Source: Ectothiorhodospira shaposhnikovii
Lineage (GTDB): Bacteria > Pseudomonadota > Gammaproteobacteria > Ectothiorhodospirales > Ectothiorhodospiraceae
Direction: 5' to 3'
Assembly: GCF_016584105.1 (NCBI RefSeq)
Contig: NZ_NRSM01000017.1
Coordinates: forward strand, 1 to 64,000
Length of the DNA: 64,000 nt
The translations under genes and the position numbers were made by a program. Of this stretch, positions 46,472-56,775 are shown piece after piece. Each line of letters opens with the position of its first letter. Within the stretch, counting starts at the first letter, position 1. Below the pieces are notes generated by a model. It saw only the letters and a list, made by a program, of their open reading frames with translations, was not told the origin of the DNA and ran no database searches.

Positions 46472-47607
46472 CAGTCCCTCGTCCGGACTTGCTCGCCGTC
46501 GGCGAGATAGGCGGCACCCGCGGTGACCACCCGGTCACCCTCCGACAGGCCCTCCAGCACCTGAACGGTACGGCCGCTCAGACCCCCGATCCGCACGAAC
46601 CGCCGCTGCACCGTGGACTGCTCGGGGTCCAGCACCCAGACGAAGGATGTGCGATCGGAGGTGGCCTGCAGTGCTTCCACCGGGAGAAAGTGCATGGAAC
46701 GGATGTCCACCACCGCGTAATGGGGGACGAAGCTTGCACTCATGCCTGGGAGGATGTTGGCCCCTTCCGGAGAGGGCAGGCCGAGAACTGCACGGTAGGT
46801 ATTGGTGCGGGGATCCGCGCGCGTTTCCAGCTCCTTCACCGAGACCGGGAACTGCCTCCCCGGCAGCACTTCGAAGCTGACCGTTCCGACCTCCGTGCCG
46901 AGTAGGGACCGGCCGGCGGGCAACCGCACCACGTCGAGTTCGGGTAGCTGGATGCGGACCTCAAGCCGGCTGATGTCCTCGAGCAGAAGGATGGGTTCGC
47001 CGGCCTGCACGGTCTGAAAATTTTCGACGAGGCGGCGGGCGACGCGGCCCGGGAACGGGGCCAGCAGCTCGGTATCCTCCAGGCGCTTTTGCGCCAGGGC
47101 CAGTTCGGCGTCGGCCACCTGGAAGCGCGCGCGGGCCTGGTCCCGCTCCGCCGCCGTCACCACCCCGGATGCGAAGGCCCTTTCAATGCGGTCCAGCCGG
47201 GATCGGGCCTCGTTCCGGTCCGCCCGCCGCCCGTCGCGCTCGTTCAAGAAATCGCGGGGGTCGATCCGGGCCAGCAGCGTTCCCGCCTCCACGAACTGCC
47301 CCTCCTGGATGGGAAGATCGATCAGCGGCCCGGAGACGATGAAGGCGAGTTCGGCACGCTGATCAGCGCGCACCTCACCGGGAAACTGTCGGCGCGCCGG
47401 CAGTTCGGGGGGAGGCAGCACTACCGCCTCGACCAATCGCGGAGGCAACCCCGTCACATCCTCGGATCGACCTCCGCAGGCGGTAAGCAAGACCAGTGCC
47501 GCAAGCGCCGGAACCAGAGCCCATCTGATCCTTGCGGAAGACTCCGGTACCTGACCAAGGGTCGGAGTGAACCTGACGATCCGCCACCATACTGAACGCA
47601 AGCGCAC
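46471..47607 (-). CDS. RND efflux membrane-fusion lipoprotein (first copy)
   Basis: A 378-residue adaptor with a lipoprotein signal (ALAALVLLTACGG, lipobox LTAC), a lipoyl domain with EGQFVEAGTLLARIDPRD, an alpha-helical hairpin, LLAPFPGRVARRL and a beta-barrel region. The GTG at 47607 follows GGAGG by six bases and gives a sensible signal peptide; a longer frame reaching 47892 is not convincing. It is the first gene of the pump operon and is divergent from the patatin gene. Confidence 0.88.
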   Translation of the reverse strand: MRLRSVWWRIVRFTPTLGQVPESSARIRWALVPALAALVLLTACGGRSEDVTGLPPRLVEAVVLPPPELPARRQFPGEVRADQRAELAFIVSGPLIDLPIQEGQFVEAGTLLARIDPRDFLNERDGRRADRNEARSRLDRIERAFASGVVTAAERDQARARFQVADAELALAQKRLEDTELLAPFPGRVARRLVENFQTVQAGEPILLLEDISRLEVRIQLPELDVVRLPAGRSLLGTEVGTVSFEVLPGRQFPVSVKELETRADPRTNTYRAVLGLPSPEGANILPGMSASFVPHYAVVDIRSMHFLPVEALQATSDRTSFVWVLDPEQSTVQRRFVRIGGLSGRTVQVLEGLSEGDRVVTAGAAYLADGEQVRTRD

Positions 47608-47935
47608 AGCACCCTCCCTCGGCCCGCCGAGCGGTTTTCCCCTTTTCGGAATGTCGCACAACCGGTGCCGCAATGGTAGCGTCCTGATCCACAAAATTGC
47701 CCGTTCTGCGCCACGGCTAAACGACTTGGAAAGACCAGGGATCTGACCACCGTGAACCCCGATCAGCCCACATGCCGTATGTTTCTTCCGCCCCTGGGCA
47801 GGAGTTGCTCCGCAATGCTTCCGTGGTATTAACCGGACGCGAGTGTCGATCCGATCCAGTTTTCTGTATCTGGCGCTGGACACGGTGCCCATGTTGCGGT
47901 ATTAGCCGAAACTTCGGGGGTCAAGGAGACTTCGG
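47608..47935. other. divergent intergenic region, RND operon/patatin
   Basis: About 330 bases with no credible gene. It should contain the two promoters and any operator for the pump. No TetR- or MarR-type gene adjoins it, so the regulator of this pump is elsewhere. I see no long palindrome. Confidence 0.4.
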
Positions 47936-49033
47936 ATGAGAAAGGCCGGGAAGAAGGATGTAAGGACGGTGGATCTCGCGTTGCAGGGAGGCGGCGCTCA
48001 CGGCGCACTGACCTGGGGGGTGCTGGACCGGCTCTTGATGGACGAGCGAATCAGGATCGCCACCATCAGTGGCACCAGCGCGGGCGCCATGAACGCGGTG
48101 GTTATGGCCGATAGCCTGGATAAGGGGGGGCGCGAGGGAGCGCGGGAGGCACTGGCCAGATTCTGGAAGGCAGTCAGCGACGCGGCACGGTTCTCCCCGA
48201 TACAGCGGTCGCTTTGGGACCGGATGACCAACCGCTACAGCCTGGATCACTCGCCCGGTTACCTCTTTTTCGAGCATCTCACCCGGCAGTTCTCGCCCTA
48301 CGAACTGAATCCCCTGAACATCAATCCGTTGCGCGACCTCGTCGCTTCGCAGGTGGATTTCGAACGGGTCAACCACTGCAAGGATCTCAAGGTCTTCGTG
48401 ACCGCCACCAATGTGCGCACCGGCCGCGGCCGCACCTTCACCCAGCCGGATCTCACGGTGGACTCGGTGATGGCTTCCGCCTGCCTGCCCTTCATGTATC
48501 AGGCCGTGGAGATCGACGGTGAGGCGTATTGGGACGGCGGCTATATCGGGAACCCCGCGCTCTACCCGCTGGTCGAGGATCGCGCCACGCGCGATCTGAT
48601 CATCGTGCAGATCAATCCACTGGTAAGAGAAGAACTACCGCGCACCGGCCGCGAGATCATCAACCGGCTCAACGAGATTACCTTCAACGCCAGCCTCATC
48701 AAGGAACTTCGCTCCATCGAACTCCTGCACCAGTTGATCGAGGCCGAGCAACTCGAATCCGAGCGTTACCGCGACATCTACGTGCATCTGATCCATGCCC
48801 ACGAAGAGCTCAAGAATCTGGATGCCTCAAGCAAGATGAACGCTGAATGGGACTACCTGACGCATCTCAAGGAACGCGGCCAGGCCTGGGCGGAGGGCTT
48901 CCTCGAACGTCATTTCGATGATCTGGGCAAGCGTTCCACCTTCGATCTGAGGAGCCTTTTTTCCGACAGCTTCAAGCCTCCGGTCCTCGATACATCCACC
49001 TCATCCGACCAGCCAACGGAGCCGAAGCCATGA
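47936..49033 (+). CDS. patatin-like phospholipase
   Basis: A 365-residue Ser-Asp acyl hydrolase. The oxyanion motif is LALQGGGAHGALTWGVL (residues 14-30), the nucleophile elbow GTSAGAMN is at about 46-53, and the catalytic Asp is in WDGGYIGNP near 202. No signal peptide is present, so it is cytoplasmic. AGGAG lies seven bases before the ATG. It overlaps the GntP permease gene by four bases (ATGA). Patatins of this type next to permeases are associated with polyhydroxybutyrate or lipid turnover, which is inference. Confidence 0.92.
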   Translation: MRKAGKKDVRTVDLALQGGGAHGALTWGVLDRLLMDERIRIATISGTSAGAMNAVVMADSLDKGGREGAREALARFWKAVSDAARFSPIQRSLWDRMTNRYSLDHSPGYLFFEHLTRQFSPYELNPLNINPLRDLVASQVDFERVNHCKDLKVFVTATNVRTGRGRTFTQPDLTVDSVMASACLPFMYQAVEIDGEAYWDGGYIGNPALYPLVEDRATRDLIIVQINPLVREELPRTGREIINRLNEITFNASLIKELRSIELLHQLIEAEQLESERYRDIYVHLIHAHEELKNLDASSKMNAEWDYLTHLKERGQAWAEGFLERHFDDLGKRSTFDLRSLFSDSFKPPVLDTSTSSDQPTEPKP

Positions 49034-50475
49034 TGGGGATCCTGGTTATCGTCATCGCACTGGGCCTGCTGATGTATCTGGCCTACCGGGGCGTCAGCCT
49101 CCTGATCCTTGCGCCGGCGCTGGCCACCTTCGCGGTGGTGGCAACGATGGATGGTCCGGTGCTTGCGAGTTACACGCAGATTTTCATGGGCTCGGCAGGT
49201 GGCTTCATCACACTATATTTCCCCGTATTCCTCCTCGGCGCCGTGTTCGGCAAGTTGATGGAGGACTCCGGTAGCGCCCGGGTGCTCGCCGACGCCATCA
49301 TCGCCAAACTGGGCAGCGGCCAGGCGATTCTGGCCGTGGTCCTGTCCTGTGCCGTCATGACCTACGGCGGGGTGTCCCTGTTCGTGGTGGCCTTTGCGGT
49401 TTACCCGATTGCGGCGGCCCTGTTCCGACAGGCCAATATCCCCAAACGGCTGATTCCCGCAACCATCGCCTTGGGCGCCTTCACCTTCACCATGACGGCG
49501 CTGCCGGGTACGCCCGCCATCCAGAACGCCATCCCGATGCCGTTTTTCGGGACCTCTTCCTTCGCGGCTCCGGGGCTTGGCGTCATCACGGCGCTGGTGA
49601 TGTTCAGCCTCGGCATGCTCTGGCTCAAGTACCGCGCGCGCAAGCTGGCCCCGGAAGGCTACGGCAACCACCCGGACGCGGAATTCGTTCCGAACAAGGC
49701 GTTGCGGGAACGCTCGGCGGGTGAGGGTTTCGACCTGATGGAGCTTCCGGTGGAGGAGCGTCCTGTGAGTCGGCCACCGGTATTCGTCGCCGTCCTGCCG
49801 CTGGTGCTGGTGATCGCGATCAACCTGTTGTTCACTTTTGTGATCATCCCGAACATGGACACGGACTTCCTGGCCCTGCCGCTGTACGGCGAGACCAGCA
49901 TTGATGAGGTGCGCGGGATCTGGTCGGTGACCGCGGCCCTGGTGCTTTCCCTGTTGGCGGTGATCGCCCTGAACTGGAAGCGGCTGCCCAAGCTTACCCA
50001 GTCCGTCGACAATGGTGCCAACGCCTCGCTCCTGCCGATCTTCAACACCGCCAGTCTGGTGGGCTTTGGGGCCGTGATCGCCTCGCTGGGTGCCTTCGTG
50101 CTGATTCGTGATGCGGTCGTCGGCCTTGGGGGCGATAACCCGCTGATCTCGCTCGCGATCGCCGTGAACGTGCTGGCGGGCATGACCGGCTCGGCCTCGG
50201 GCGGGATGAGTATCGCGCTCTCGACCCTCGGTGATACCTATCTGGAGATGGCTTACGCCCAAGGGATCAGTCCGGAATTGCTGCACCGCGTTACGGCAGT
50301 GGCTACGGGTGGACTGGATACGCTACCGCACAACGGCGCGGTCATCACCCTGCTGGCCATCTGCGGCCTCACACACCGCCAGGCCTATTTCGACCTGGCG
50401 ATGGCCGCGATGGTGGCGCCCTTCCTCTCGCTGATTGTGCTGATCACCTTGGGGACGTTGTTCGGGAGTTTCTGA
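49030..50475 (+). CDS. GntP-family permease
   Basis: A 481-residue permease with about twelve to fourteen helices. GntP-family features are the N-terminal LGLLMYLAYRGVSLLILAPALA, the VMTYGGVSLFVVAFAVYPIA helix and the C-terminal TGSASGGMSIALSTLG and HNGAVITLLAICGLTHRQAY segments. Family members import gluconate, D-beta-hydroxybutyrate and other small organic acids. Coupling to a patatin hydrolase suggests an acid released from a lipid or storage polymer. Confidence 0.88.
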   Translation: MMGILVIVIALGLLMYLAYRGVSLLILAPALATFAVVATMDGPVLASYTQIFMGSAGGFITLYFPVFLLGAVFGKLMEDSGSARVLADAIIAKLGSGQAILAVVLSCAVMTYGGVSLFVVAFAVYPIAAALFRQANIPKRLIPATIALGAFTFTMTALPGTPAIQNAIPMPFFGTSSFAAPGLGVITALVMFSLGMLWLKYRARKLAPEGYGNHPDAEFVPNKALRERSAGEGFDLMELPVEERPVSRPPVFVAVLPLVLVIAINLLFTFVIIPNMDTDFLALPLYGETSIDEVRGIWSVTAALVLSLLAVIALNWKRLPKLTQSVDNGANASLLPIFNTASLVGFGAVIASLGAFVLIRDAVVGLGGDNPLISLAIAVNVLAGMTGSASGGMSIALSTLGDTYLEMAYAQGISPELLHRVTAVATGGLDTLPHNGAVITLLAICGLTHRQAYFDLAMAAMVAPFLSLIVLITLGTLFGSF

Positions 50476-50494
50476 ACCCCAAAGACCTCTCTAC

Positions 50495-50537
50495 CAGTCT
50501 CCGGAGGCCTGTCACAGGCTTCCGGAGACTGTCTTTT
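50495..50537. terminator. strong bidirectional terminator
   Basis: A 17-bp stem with one G-T type mismatch (50495-50511 and 50515-50531), a three-base loop and a TCTTTT tract. It lies between the convergent gntP-type permease and the Abhydrolase_9-type gene and probably serves the plus-strand operon. Confidence 0.85.
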
Positions 50538-52143
50538 AGTCAAACAGTGCGAGCAGGCGTTGCAGTTCGGACTCGCTCCAGCCCTCGGGTTCGGTCAGCG
50601 CCAGCCAGGCGTGGATGTAGTCGGTCGGGGCGTACTCGTGCCCGAATCCCTTGGGTGCGGTGCCCACCATCATGTCGGCGGCCAGTTGCAGCATGGTCAC
50701 GATGGGAAACCAGCGCAGATCCGGGGAGACATCCGGGCCGCGTGGCTCGCGCATCCAATCCGGCTCCTTCCAGGCGGACTCGGGGCTGAAGAAGGTGATC
50801 GGATCGCTGGCATACTGCAGAAAGACGATTCGGAATGTTCCCCATTCTTCTTTGCCGTGATTGAGCCTCTGTTCCTGGTTCATGAACCGGACGACTGACC
50901 CGCCCCGGAACTCGGGCAGCCAGGCCGGGGAGCCTGGATCGCGCTCAGCCGTTACCCTGCGCCATGTCTCGTTGCGAAACGGTGGTCCGCTCCACAGGGC
51001 ACCGTGGAAGGGATCATTGATGATGTCGAAGAGGTCGAAGGAGAGATCGGAGTTGAGCGAACCCAGGCTCAGGCCACGCAGGAAGAGCCTGGGCCGGGAT
51101 TCCGGGGGCAGGGTGCGCCAGTGATGATAGATCTCCGTGAACAGGGCACGGGCATTCTCCGCCCCATAACCCTGGTCGGTCAGTAAGGTGAGCGGGCTGT
51201 TCAGATAGGAGTATTGTGCCACGACCGTGGCGATATCCCCTCGGTGCAGGTACTCCACCGTGTTCTGTGATGAGGGATCCACCCAGCCCGTGCCGGTGGG
51301 TGTCACCAGTAATAGTATGGAGCGATCGAAGCCACCCGCCCGTTTCAGTTCTTCCAGTGCCAGGCGGGCCCGTTGCTCCGGGGTATCCGCTGAATTGAGG
51401 CCCACGTAAACCCGAATCGGGGGCGGTACCGGTGTGTCGAAGAAATCGCTGAGTTCCTCGGCGGTGGGGCCGCCGGCAACAAAACTGCGCCCCTGTCGGC
51501 CCAGATCCTTCCAGTTGATCAGCGACTCTTGACTGCCCGTCTGCCAGGCATGCACGGGATGTGGCAGGTCGGCGTCGATCAGTGCATCCAGTTGCTGGAA
51601 GGAACGATCCAAGACCCGCAGCGTTGAACTGACCAGCACGCCGTTGATCACCGTCCAGAACAGAAACACGGCGGCGGTGATGCTGAAGATCTGGGATATG
51701 CGGCGCGGGACGTACCGGTGGAGCCTGATGGACAGTGTACGAAAGACCCACTTGAACAGACGAGCCAAAGAAAGCATCAGCACGAACACCAGCGCGGCGA
51801 TGACGCCCAACAGCACCGGCTGAACACCCGCGAGTTCTTCGATTCCCATCAGGGCGCGGAGGGAGTTCTGCCACTCCGATGCCTGCCAAATGAAGCTGAA
51901 CGTGATCAGCACGCAGAGCAGGCCCGCAACGACCTGGGTGAATCGGACCGTCCGCTTGCTCGGGGTTGGCAATTCCAGATACTTCCAGAGCCATACGCCG
52001 GCGACACCCAGACCATAACCCGCGGCGAAAGAAAGTCCGGAGATCACGCCCTGGATCAGGAACGGGCGTGGTAGCAGGGAGGGCGTCAGCGAAAAGGCAA
52101 AGAAGACGGTTCCGACGAGTAGACCCACGACGCATAGGTACAT
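50536..52143 (-). CDS. membrane-anchored alpha/beta hydrolase (Abhydrolase_9-like)
   Basis: A protein of about 535 residues. Five hydrophobic segments in the first 220 residues (for example TVFFAFSLTPSLLPRPFLIQGVI and VLLGVIAALVFVLMLSL) precede a large soluble domain with GRQGRSFVAGG, VYVGLNSADTPEQRARLALEEL and the probable nucleophile elbow LRGLSLGSLNS. This arrangement matches the DUF2319/Abhydrolase_9 family known from actinobacteria and proteobacteria. The start is uncertain: the ATG at 52143 is preferred, while an ATG at 52242 would add 33 residues. Substrate unknown; lipid-ester hydrolysis is likely. Confidence 0.78.
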   Translation of the reverse strand: MYLCVVGLLVGTVFFAFSLTPSLLPRPFLIQGVISGLSFAAGYGLGVAGVWLWKYLELPTPSKRTVRFTQVVAGLLCVLITFSFIWQASEWQNSLRALMGIEELAGVQPVLLGVIAALVFVLMLSLARLFKWVFRTLSIRLHRYVPRRISQIFSITAAVFLFWTVINGVLVSSTLRVLDRSFQQLDALIDADLPHPVHAWQTGSQESLINWKDLGRQGRSFVAGGPTAEELSDFFDTPVPPPIRVYVGLNSADTPEQRARLALEELKRAGGFDRSILLLVTPTGTGWVDPSSQNTVEYLHRGDIATVVAQYSYLNSPLTLLTDQGYGAENARALFTEIYHHWRTLPPESRPRLFLRGLSLGSLNSDLSFDLFDIINDPFHGALWSGPPFRNETWRRVTAERDPGSPAWLPEFRGGSVVRFMNQEQRLNHGKEEWGTFRIVFLQYASDPITFFSPESAWKEPDWMREPRGPDVSPDLRWFPIVTMLQLAADMMVGTAPKGFGHEYAPTDYIHAWLALTEPEGWSESELQRLLALFD

Positions 52144-52370
52144 TTGCGGTCTCGCTGAATAGACAGGGAAAGGGGGCAAGCTGCTTCGACAGCGGTAGTA
52201 TGCTGTCGGAACGCAGGCAAGCCAACGCCGACTCCATGGCATTCAACCTACTCAATGGCGGGTCTGGGGGGCGCTGCTTTACAGCATGCTCGACGATGCA
52301 AGCAGTAGACGATCAATCGGGCGAAAGTGGCTCATGGCTGGTACAGAAACATGGCGATGCGGGAAGGCTC

Positions 52371-53273
52371 TCATCCCAAGGGCGGAAAGTCCGACAGTCT
52401 GCCGGACATCGCCCGCTGGGCCTCCAGCAGCCGGATCAGGGCGGTGGCGGCATTGGAACGGGTGCGTTCCCGGTGGGTGACCCAGCCCAGTGACCGCTCC
52501 ATGGTCAGCCCCTCCAGCGCCAGCCGTTGCAGGGATTCCCCCATGGACAGGGGCAATACGCCCCAGCCCAGCCCGATCCCGACCATCATCTGAATGGTCT
52601 CCAGATAATTGGTCTCAAGAATCCGGGCGGGGGCAATACCCAGGGGCAGGAAGGCCCGTTCCACCAGGCCTCGGGTGAAGGTGCCCGCCGGCGGCAGGAT
52701 GGCGGCATGGGCATTGAGCCGTTGCGGGGTGATATCCCCCCGGGTCAGATCATGATCCGGTGCGGCCATGGGCACCAGCGGGTCATCCCAGATCACCCGG
52801 CAGCTCAGCAGGGGAGAGGGCCTCTCCGGCAGCGTCACCACCGCCAGATCCACCAGACCCTGTTCCGCAAACCGGCAGGCATCCTCGGAATCCATGAAGC
52901 GGATGTCCAGCTCCACGGCGGGATATTGCCGGGCGAAGGCCTTGAGCACCGGCGGCAGACGCCGCAGGCCGATGTGATGGGAAGTTGCCAGCACCAGGGG
53001 GCCTTCCACCCGGTCCGACAGACTGTCCAGGAGCCGACGGGTCTCTTCCAGGTCCAGCAGGATGCGCCGGGCCTGGGGCAGCAATACGCGACCCGCCTCG
53101 GTCAGGCTGACCTGGCGGCCGATGCGGTCGAACAGCCGGCGTCCCAGTTCTTCCTCCAGGGCGGCCACCCGCTTGCTCACCGCCGGTTGGGTCAGGTGCA
53201 GCATTTCCGCGGCCCGGGAAAAGGAGCCGGCGGTGGCAACGGCGGTGAAGGCCTTCAGGTTATCGATCAGCAT
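52371..53273 (-). CDS. LysR-family transcriptional regulator divergent from leuC
   Basis: A 300-residue regulator. The winged helix-turn-helix (residues about 5-62, LKAFTAVATAGSFSRAAEMLHLTQPAVSKRVAALE) is followed by a periplasmic-binding-protein-like effector domain. It is divergently oriented from leuCDB, the classical layout for a LysR regulator of leucine synthesis, so 2-isopropylmalate is a plausible co-inducer. Palindromes at 53387-53412 in the shared intergenic region are candidate sites. Confidence 0.9.
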   Translation of the reverse strand: MLIDNLKAFTAVATAGSFSRAAEMLHLTQPAVSKRVAALEEELGRRLFDRIGRQVSLTEAGRVLLPQARRILLDLEETRRLLDSLSDRVEGPLVLATSHHIGLRRLPPVLKAFARQYPAVELDIRFMDSEDACRFAEQGLVDLAVVTLPERPSPLLSCRVIWDDPLVPMAAPDHDLTRGDITPQRLNAHAAILPPAGTFTRGLVERAFLPLGIAPARILETNYLETIQMMVGIGLGWGVLPLSMGESLQRLALEGLTMERSLGWVTHRERTRSNAATALIRLLEAQRAMSGRLSDFPPLG

Positions 53274-53386
53274 GGAGAAGCATCATGGCAGAGTGGGTGA
53301 GACTGATCTTGATCCTTCTACCCGCCTGGGAGAAGGGGCGGGGATGAAGGGCCTCATGATCGGGATATCCATTCTTTATGGGAATC

Positions 53387-53412
53387 TTATTCATGAATAA
53401 CATGAATTTGTG
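53387..53412. promoter_or_regulatory. candidate LysR operator upstream of leuC
   Basis: The perfect palindrome TTATTCATGAATAA (53387-53400) overlaps a second inverted repeat, ATTCATG and CATGAAT separated by AATAA (from 53389). They lie about 60-80 bases before leuC and 114 bases before the regulator start, in an otherwise AT-rich pocket. Confidence 0.6.
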
Positions 53413-53465
53413 TTATCAAACAGATCGGCCTATCCTCATTCCCAGCGTACACCGAGGTAAGCGTG

Positions 53466-54872
53466 ATGACTGCAAAGACCCTTTACGACAAGCTCTGGGA
53501 TGCCCACGTGGTCCGTACCGAAGAGGACGGCACCGCGCTCCTGTACATCGACCGGCACTTGGTCCACGAGGTGACCTCGCCCCAGGCCTTTGAGGGCCTG
53601 CGACTGACCGGCCGCAAGCCCTGGCGCAGCCACTCCGTGGTGGCGGTCCCTGACCACAACGTGCCCACCCGTGATCGGGACCAGGGCATCGCGGACCCGG
53701 TTTCCCGCACCCAGGTGGAGACCCTGCAGCAGAACGTGCGGCATTTCGGGCTCACCTTCTTCCCCATGGGGGACATCCGTCAGGGCATCGTCCATGTGAT
53801 CGGGCCGGAGCAGGGGGCCACCCTGCCGGGTATGACGGTGGTCTGCGGCGATTCCCATACCTCTACCCACGGGGCCTTCGGTGCTTTGTCCATGGGCATC
53901 GGCACCTCCGAGGTGGAGCATGTGCTGGCCACCCAGTGCCTGTTGCAGAAGAAGATGAAGAGCATGCTCATCTCCGTGGACGGCCAGGTGGGTCCCGGCG
54001 TCACCGCCAAGGACATCGTGCTGGCCATCATCGGCGAGATCGGTACCGCTGGCGGTACCGGCTACGCCATCGAGTTCGGGGGAGACGCCATCCGCGCCTT
54101 GTCCATGGAGGGACGCATGACCGTCTGCAACATGGCCATCGAGGCCGGTGCCCGTGCCGGCATGGTGGCGGTGGACGATACCACCATCGACTACGTCAAG
54201 GGCCGCCCCTTTGCACCCAAGGGGGCCTACTGGCACCAGGCGGTGGCGGCCTGGCGCGAACTCCACTCCGATCCCGACGCCCGGTTCGACCGGGTGGTGC
54301 ATATCGACGCCGCCAGCATCGAACCCCAGGTCACCTGGGGCACCTCCCCCGAGATGGTGCTGCCGGTCTCCGGCAAGGTCCCCAACCCGGACGAGGTGAC
54401 CGACGAGGTGAAGGCCAACGGCATGCGCCGGGCCCTGGAATACATGGGCTTGACCGCCGGCATGCCGGTGTCCGACATCACCGTGGACAAGATTTTCATC
54501 GGTTCCTGCACCAATGCCCGCCTGGAGGATATCCGCGCCGCCGCCGAGGTGGTCAAGGGTCGTCGCGTGGCCGGGAATGTGAAGCTGGCCATGGTGGTAC
54601 CCGGTTCCGGGCTGGTGAAGCAGCAGGCCGAGGCGGAGGGTCTGGACCGCATCTTCCTGGATGCCGGGTTTGAATGGCGTGAACCTGGCTGTTCCATGTG
54701 TCTGGCCATGAATGCGGACCGGCTTGAGCCCGGCGAGCGCTGTGCCTCCACTTCCAACCGCAATTTCGAGAGTCGTCAGGGCTTGGGTGGCCGCACCCAT
54801 CTGGTGAGTCCGGCCATGGCCGCGGCGGCGGCGGTGACGGGCCGGTTTGCGGACGTGCGTGAGCTCAACTGA
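53466..54872 (+). CDS. leuC: 3-isopropylmalate dehydratase large subunit
   Basis: A 468-residue aconitase-family enzyme of the leucine pathway. Cluster ligands are in [13 protein letters not shown]-type sequence (here [13 protein letters not shown]) and [10 protein letters not shown]; the N-terminus [14 protein letters not shown] and [14 protein letters not shown] are typical of the family. The ATG at 53466 is preferred over a GTG at 53463; GAGGTAAG lies upstream. It needs leuD as small subunit and a [4Fe-4S] cluster. Confidence 0.97.
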   Translation: MTAKTLYDKLWDAHVVRTEEDGTALLYIDRHLVHEVTSPQAFEGLRLTGRKPWRSHSVVAVPDHNVPTRDRDQGIADPVSRTQVETLQQNVRHFGLTFFPMGDIRQGIVHVIGPEQGATLPGMTVVCGDSHTSTHGAFGALSMGIGTSEVEHVLATQCLLQKKMKSMLISVDGQVGPGVTAKDIVLAIIGEIGTAGGTGYAIEFGGDAIRALSMEGRMTVCNMAIEAGARAGMVAVDDTTIDYVKGRPFAPKGAYWHQAVAAWRELHSDPDARFDRVVHIDAASIEPQVTWGTSPEMVLPVSGKVPNPDEVTDEVKANGMRRALEYMGLTAGMPVSDITVDKIFIGSCTNARLEDIRAAAEVVKGRRVAGNVKLAMVVPGSGLVKQQAEAEGLDRIFLDAGFEWREPGCSMCLAMNADRLEPGERCASTSNRNFESRQGLGGRTHLVSPAMAAAAAVTGRFADVRELN

Positions 54873-54889
54873 AAAAAGGTACCGCAGTG

Positions 54890-55525
54890 ATGGAAAAATT
54901 CGAGACACTCAACGCTCTGGTCTGTCCGCTGGACCGCTCCAACGTGGATACGGACGCCATCATCCCCAAGCAGTACCTCAAGTCCGTGAAACGCACCGGT
55001 TTCGGCCCCAACCTGTTCGACGACTGGCGCTACCTGGACCCGGGTGAACCGGGCATGGACCACAGCCGGCGCCGGGTGAACCCCGACTTCGTGCTCAACC
55101 AGCCCCGCTACGAGGGGGCACGGATCCTGCTGGCGCGCAAGAACTTCGGTTGCGGTTCTTCCCGTGAGCACGCGGTATGGGCCTTGAGCAACTATGGCTT
55201 TCGCGTGGTCATCGCGCCGAGCTTTGCGGACATCTTCTTCAACAACAGTTTCAAGAACGGCCTGCTGCCCCTGATCCTGGACGAGGCCATCGTCGACCAG
55301 CTGTTCCGAGAGGCCGAGGCCACGCCGGGCTACAGGCTGACCGTGGACCTTCAGGCCCAGACCGTGGTGACCCCGTCCGGGGCGTCCTTCCCGTTCCAGG
55401 TGGACCCCTTCCGGCGCCACTGCCTGCTCAATGGTCTGGACGACATCGGGCTGACCCTGCAGCACGGGGAGGATATCCGGGCCTACGAGGCCCGGCGTCG
55501 GACCGAGGCGCCCTGGCTGTTCTGA
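54890..55525 (+). CDS. leuD: 3-isopropylmalate dehydratase small subunit
   Basis: A 211-residue small subunit with the swivelling domain signature [16 protein letters not shown] near residue 83 and [12 protein letters not shown] near the N-terminus. It pairs with LeuC to isomerise 2- to 3-isopropylmalate. AAAAAAGGT lies upstream, and a GTG one codon earlier is possible. Confidence 0.97.
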   Translation: MEKFETLNALVCPLDRSNVDTDAIIPKQYLKSVKRTGFGPNLFDDWRYLDPGEPGMDHSRRRVNPDFVLNQPRYEGARILLARKNFGCGSSREHAVWALSNYGFRVVIAPSFADIFFNNSFKNGLLPLILDEAIVDQLFREAEATPGYRLTVDLQAQTVVTPSGASFPFQVDPFRRHCLLNGLDDIGLTLQHGEDIRAYEARRRTEAPWLF

Positions 55526-55578
55526 GCCTTTCCCCCATCCCCGCCCGTCTTCCCCAAGGGTCGGGGAGCCCCATGCAA

Positions 55579-55607
55579 AGCCCCTCTCCCTTCCTGGGGG
55601 AGGGGCT
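55579..55607. repeat. REP-like GC hairpin, copy 1
   Basis: AGCCCCTCTCCC pairs with GGGGGAGGGGCT around TTCCT, with one mismatch, and is followed by GGGGTGAGGG. A similar element occurs at 62437-62475. Both lie between genes, as expected for dispersed intergenic repeats that can also stop transcription. Confidence 0.65.
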
Positions 55608-55695
55608 GGGGTGAGGGGGCTTGGCGCAATGCCCGGCGTCCGGTCCTCTCCTTATCCCGGCCATCCATTCAGTTCATCGCAGAGAATCGTAATCC

Positions 55696-56775
55696 ATGAC
55701 CCAGAACATCCTCATCCTTCCCGGTGACGGTATCGGCCCGGAAATCGTTGCCGAGGCCACCCGTCTCCTGAACGCCCTCAAGGACCGTTTCGGTCTGGCC
55801 GTGGAGCTGGAAGAGGCTCCCATCGGTGGCGCGGGCTATGATGCCGCCGGCAAGCCGCTGCCCGACGAGACCCTGGCCCTGGCCCAGGCCGCCGATGCGA
55901 TCCTGCTGGGCGCCGTGGGTGGCCCCCGCTATGACCAGCTGGCCTGGGAACTGCGCCCCGAACGGGGGCTGCTGGCCATCCGCTCCGAGCTGTCCCTGTT
56001 CTCCAACCTGCGCCCGGCCATCCTCTATCCGCAGCTGGCATCCGCCTCGGCACTGAAGCCGGAGATCGTCGGCGGCCTGGACATCATGATCCTGCGCGAG
56101 CTGACCGGCGGTGCCTACTTCGGCAAGCCCCGTGGCATCCAGACCCGCGAGGACGGGGTGCGGGAAGGCTTCAACACCATCATCTATTCCGAGCCGGAAA
56201 TCGAACGCATCGTGCGCAGTGGTTTCGAGATCGCCATGAAGCGTGATCGCCGCCTGTGTTCGGTGGACAAGGCCAATGTGCTGGAAGTCTCCCAGCTCTG
56301 GCGCGAGGTGGCGGAGCGGGTGGCCAGGGAGTACCCGGAGGTGGCCCTGTCCCACATGTACGTGGACAATGCGGCCATGCAGCTGGTGCGGGCACCCAAG
56401 CAGTTCGACGTGATCGTGACGGAAAACATGTTCGGCGATATCCTTTCCGATGCCGCCGCCATGCTCACCGGTTCCATCGGCATGTTGCCTTCCGCCTCCC
56501 TGGATGCCGGGGGCAAGGGTATGTACGAACCCATTCACGGCTCCGCCCCGGACATCGCCGGTCAGGGCGTGGCCAATCCGCTGGCCACCCTGCTGTCGGT
56601 GGCCATGATGCTGCGCTACACCCTGAACGAGGAGGCCCAGGCCGCCCGGGTGGAAGCCGCGGTGGGTCGGGTGCTGGATCAGGGGCTGCGCACCGCCGAC
56701 ATCTGGACCGAAGGTTGTCGCAAGGTGGGAACCCGCGAGATGGGCGAGGCCGTGGTGGCCGCGCTGGAGGTCTGA
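55696..56775 (+). CDS. leuB: 3-isopropylmalate dehydrogenase
   Basis: A 359-residue NAD-dependent decarboxylating dehydrogenase, the third leucine enzyme. It has the substrate Arg residues in [22 protein letters not shown], the ISRE-type tyrosine region and the C-terminal [26 protein letters not shown] signature plus a [14 protein letters not shown] loop for NAD. It follows leuD after about 170 bases containing a repeat. Confidence 0.97.
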   Translation: MTQNILILPGDGIGPEIVAEATRLLNALKDRFGLAVELEEAPIGGAGYDAAGKPLPDETLALAQAADAILLGAVGGPRYDQLAWELRPERGLLAIRSELSLFSNLRPAILYPQLASASALKPEIVGGLDIMILRELTGGAYFGKPRGIQTREDGVREGFNTIIYSEPEIERIVRSGFEIAMKRDRRLCSVDKANVLEVSQLWREVAERVAREYPEVALSHMYVDNAAMQLVRAPKQFDVIVTENMFGDILSDAAAMLTGSIGMLPSASLDAGGKGMYEPIHGSAPDIAGQGVANPLATLLSVAMMLRYTLNEEAQAARVEAAVGRVLDQGLRTADIWTEGCRKVGTREMGEAVVAALEV

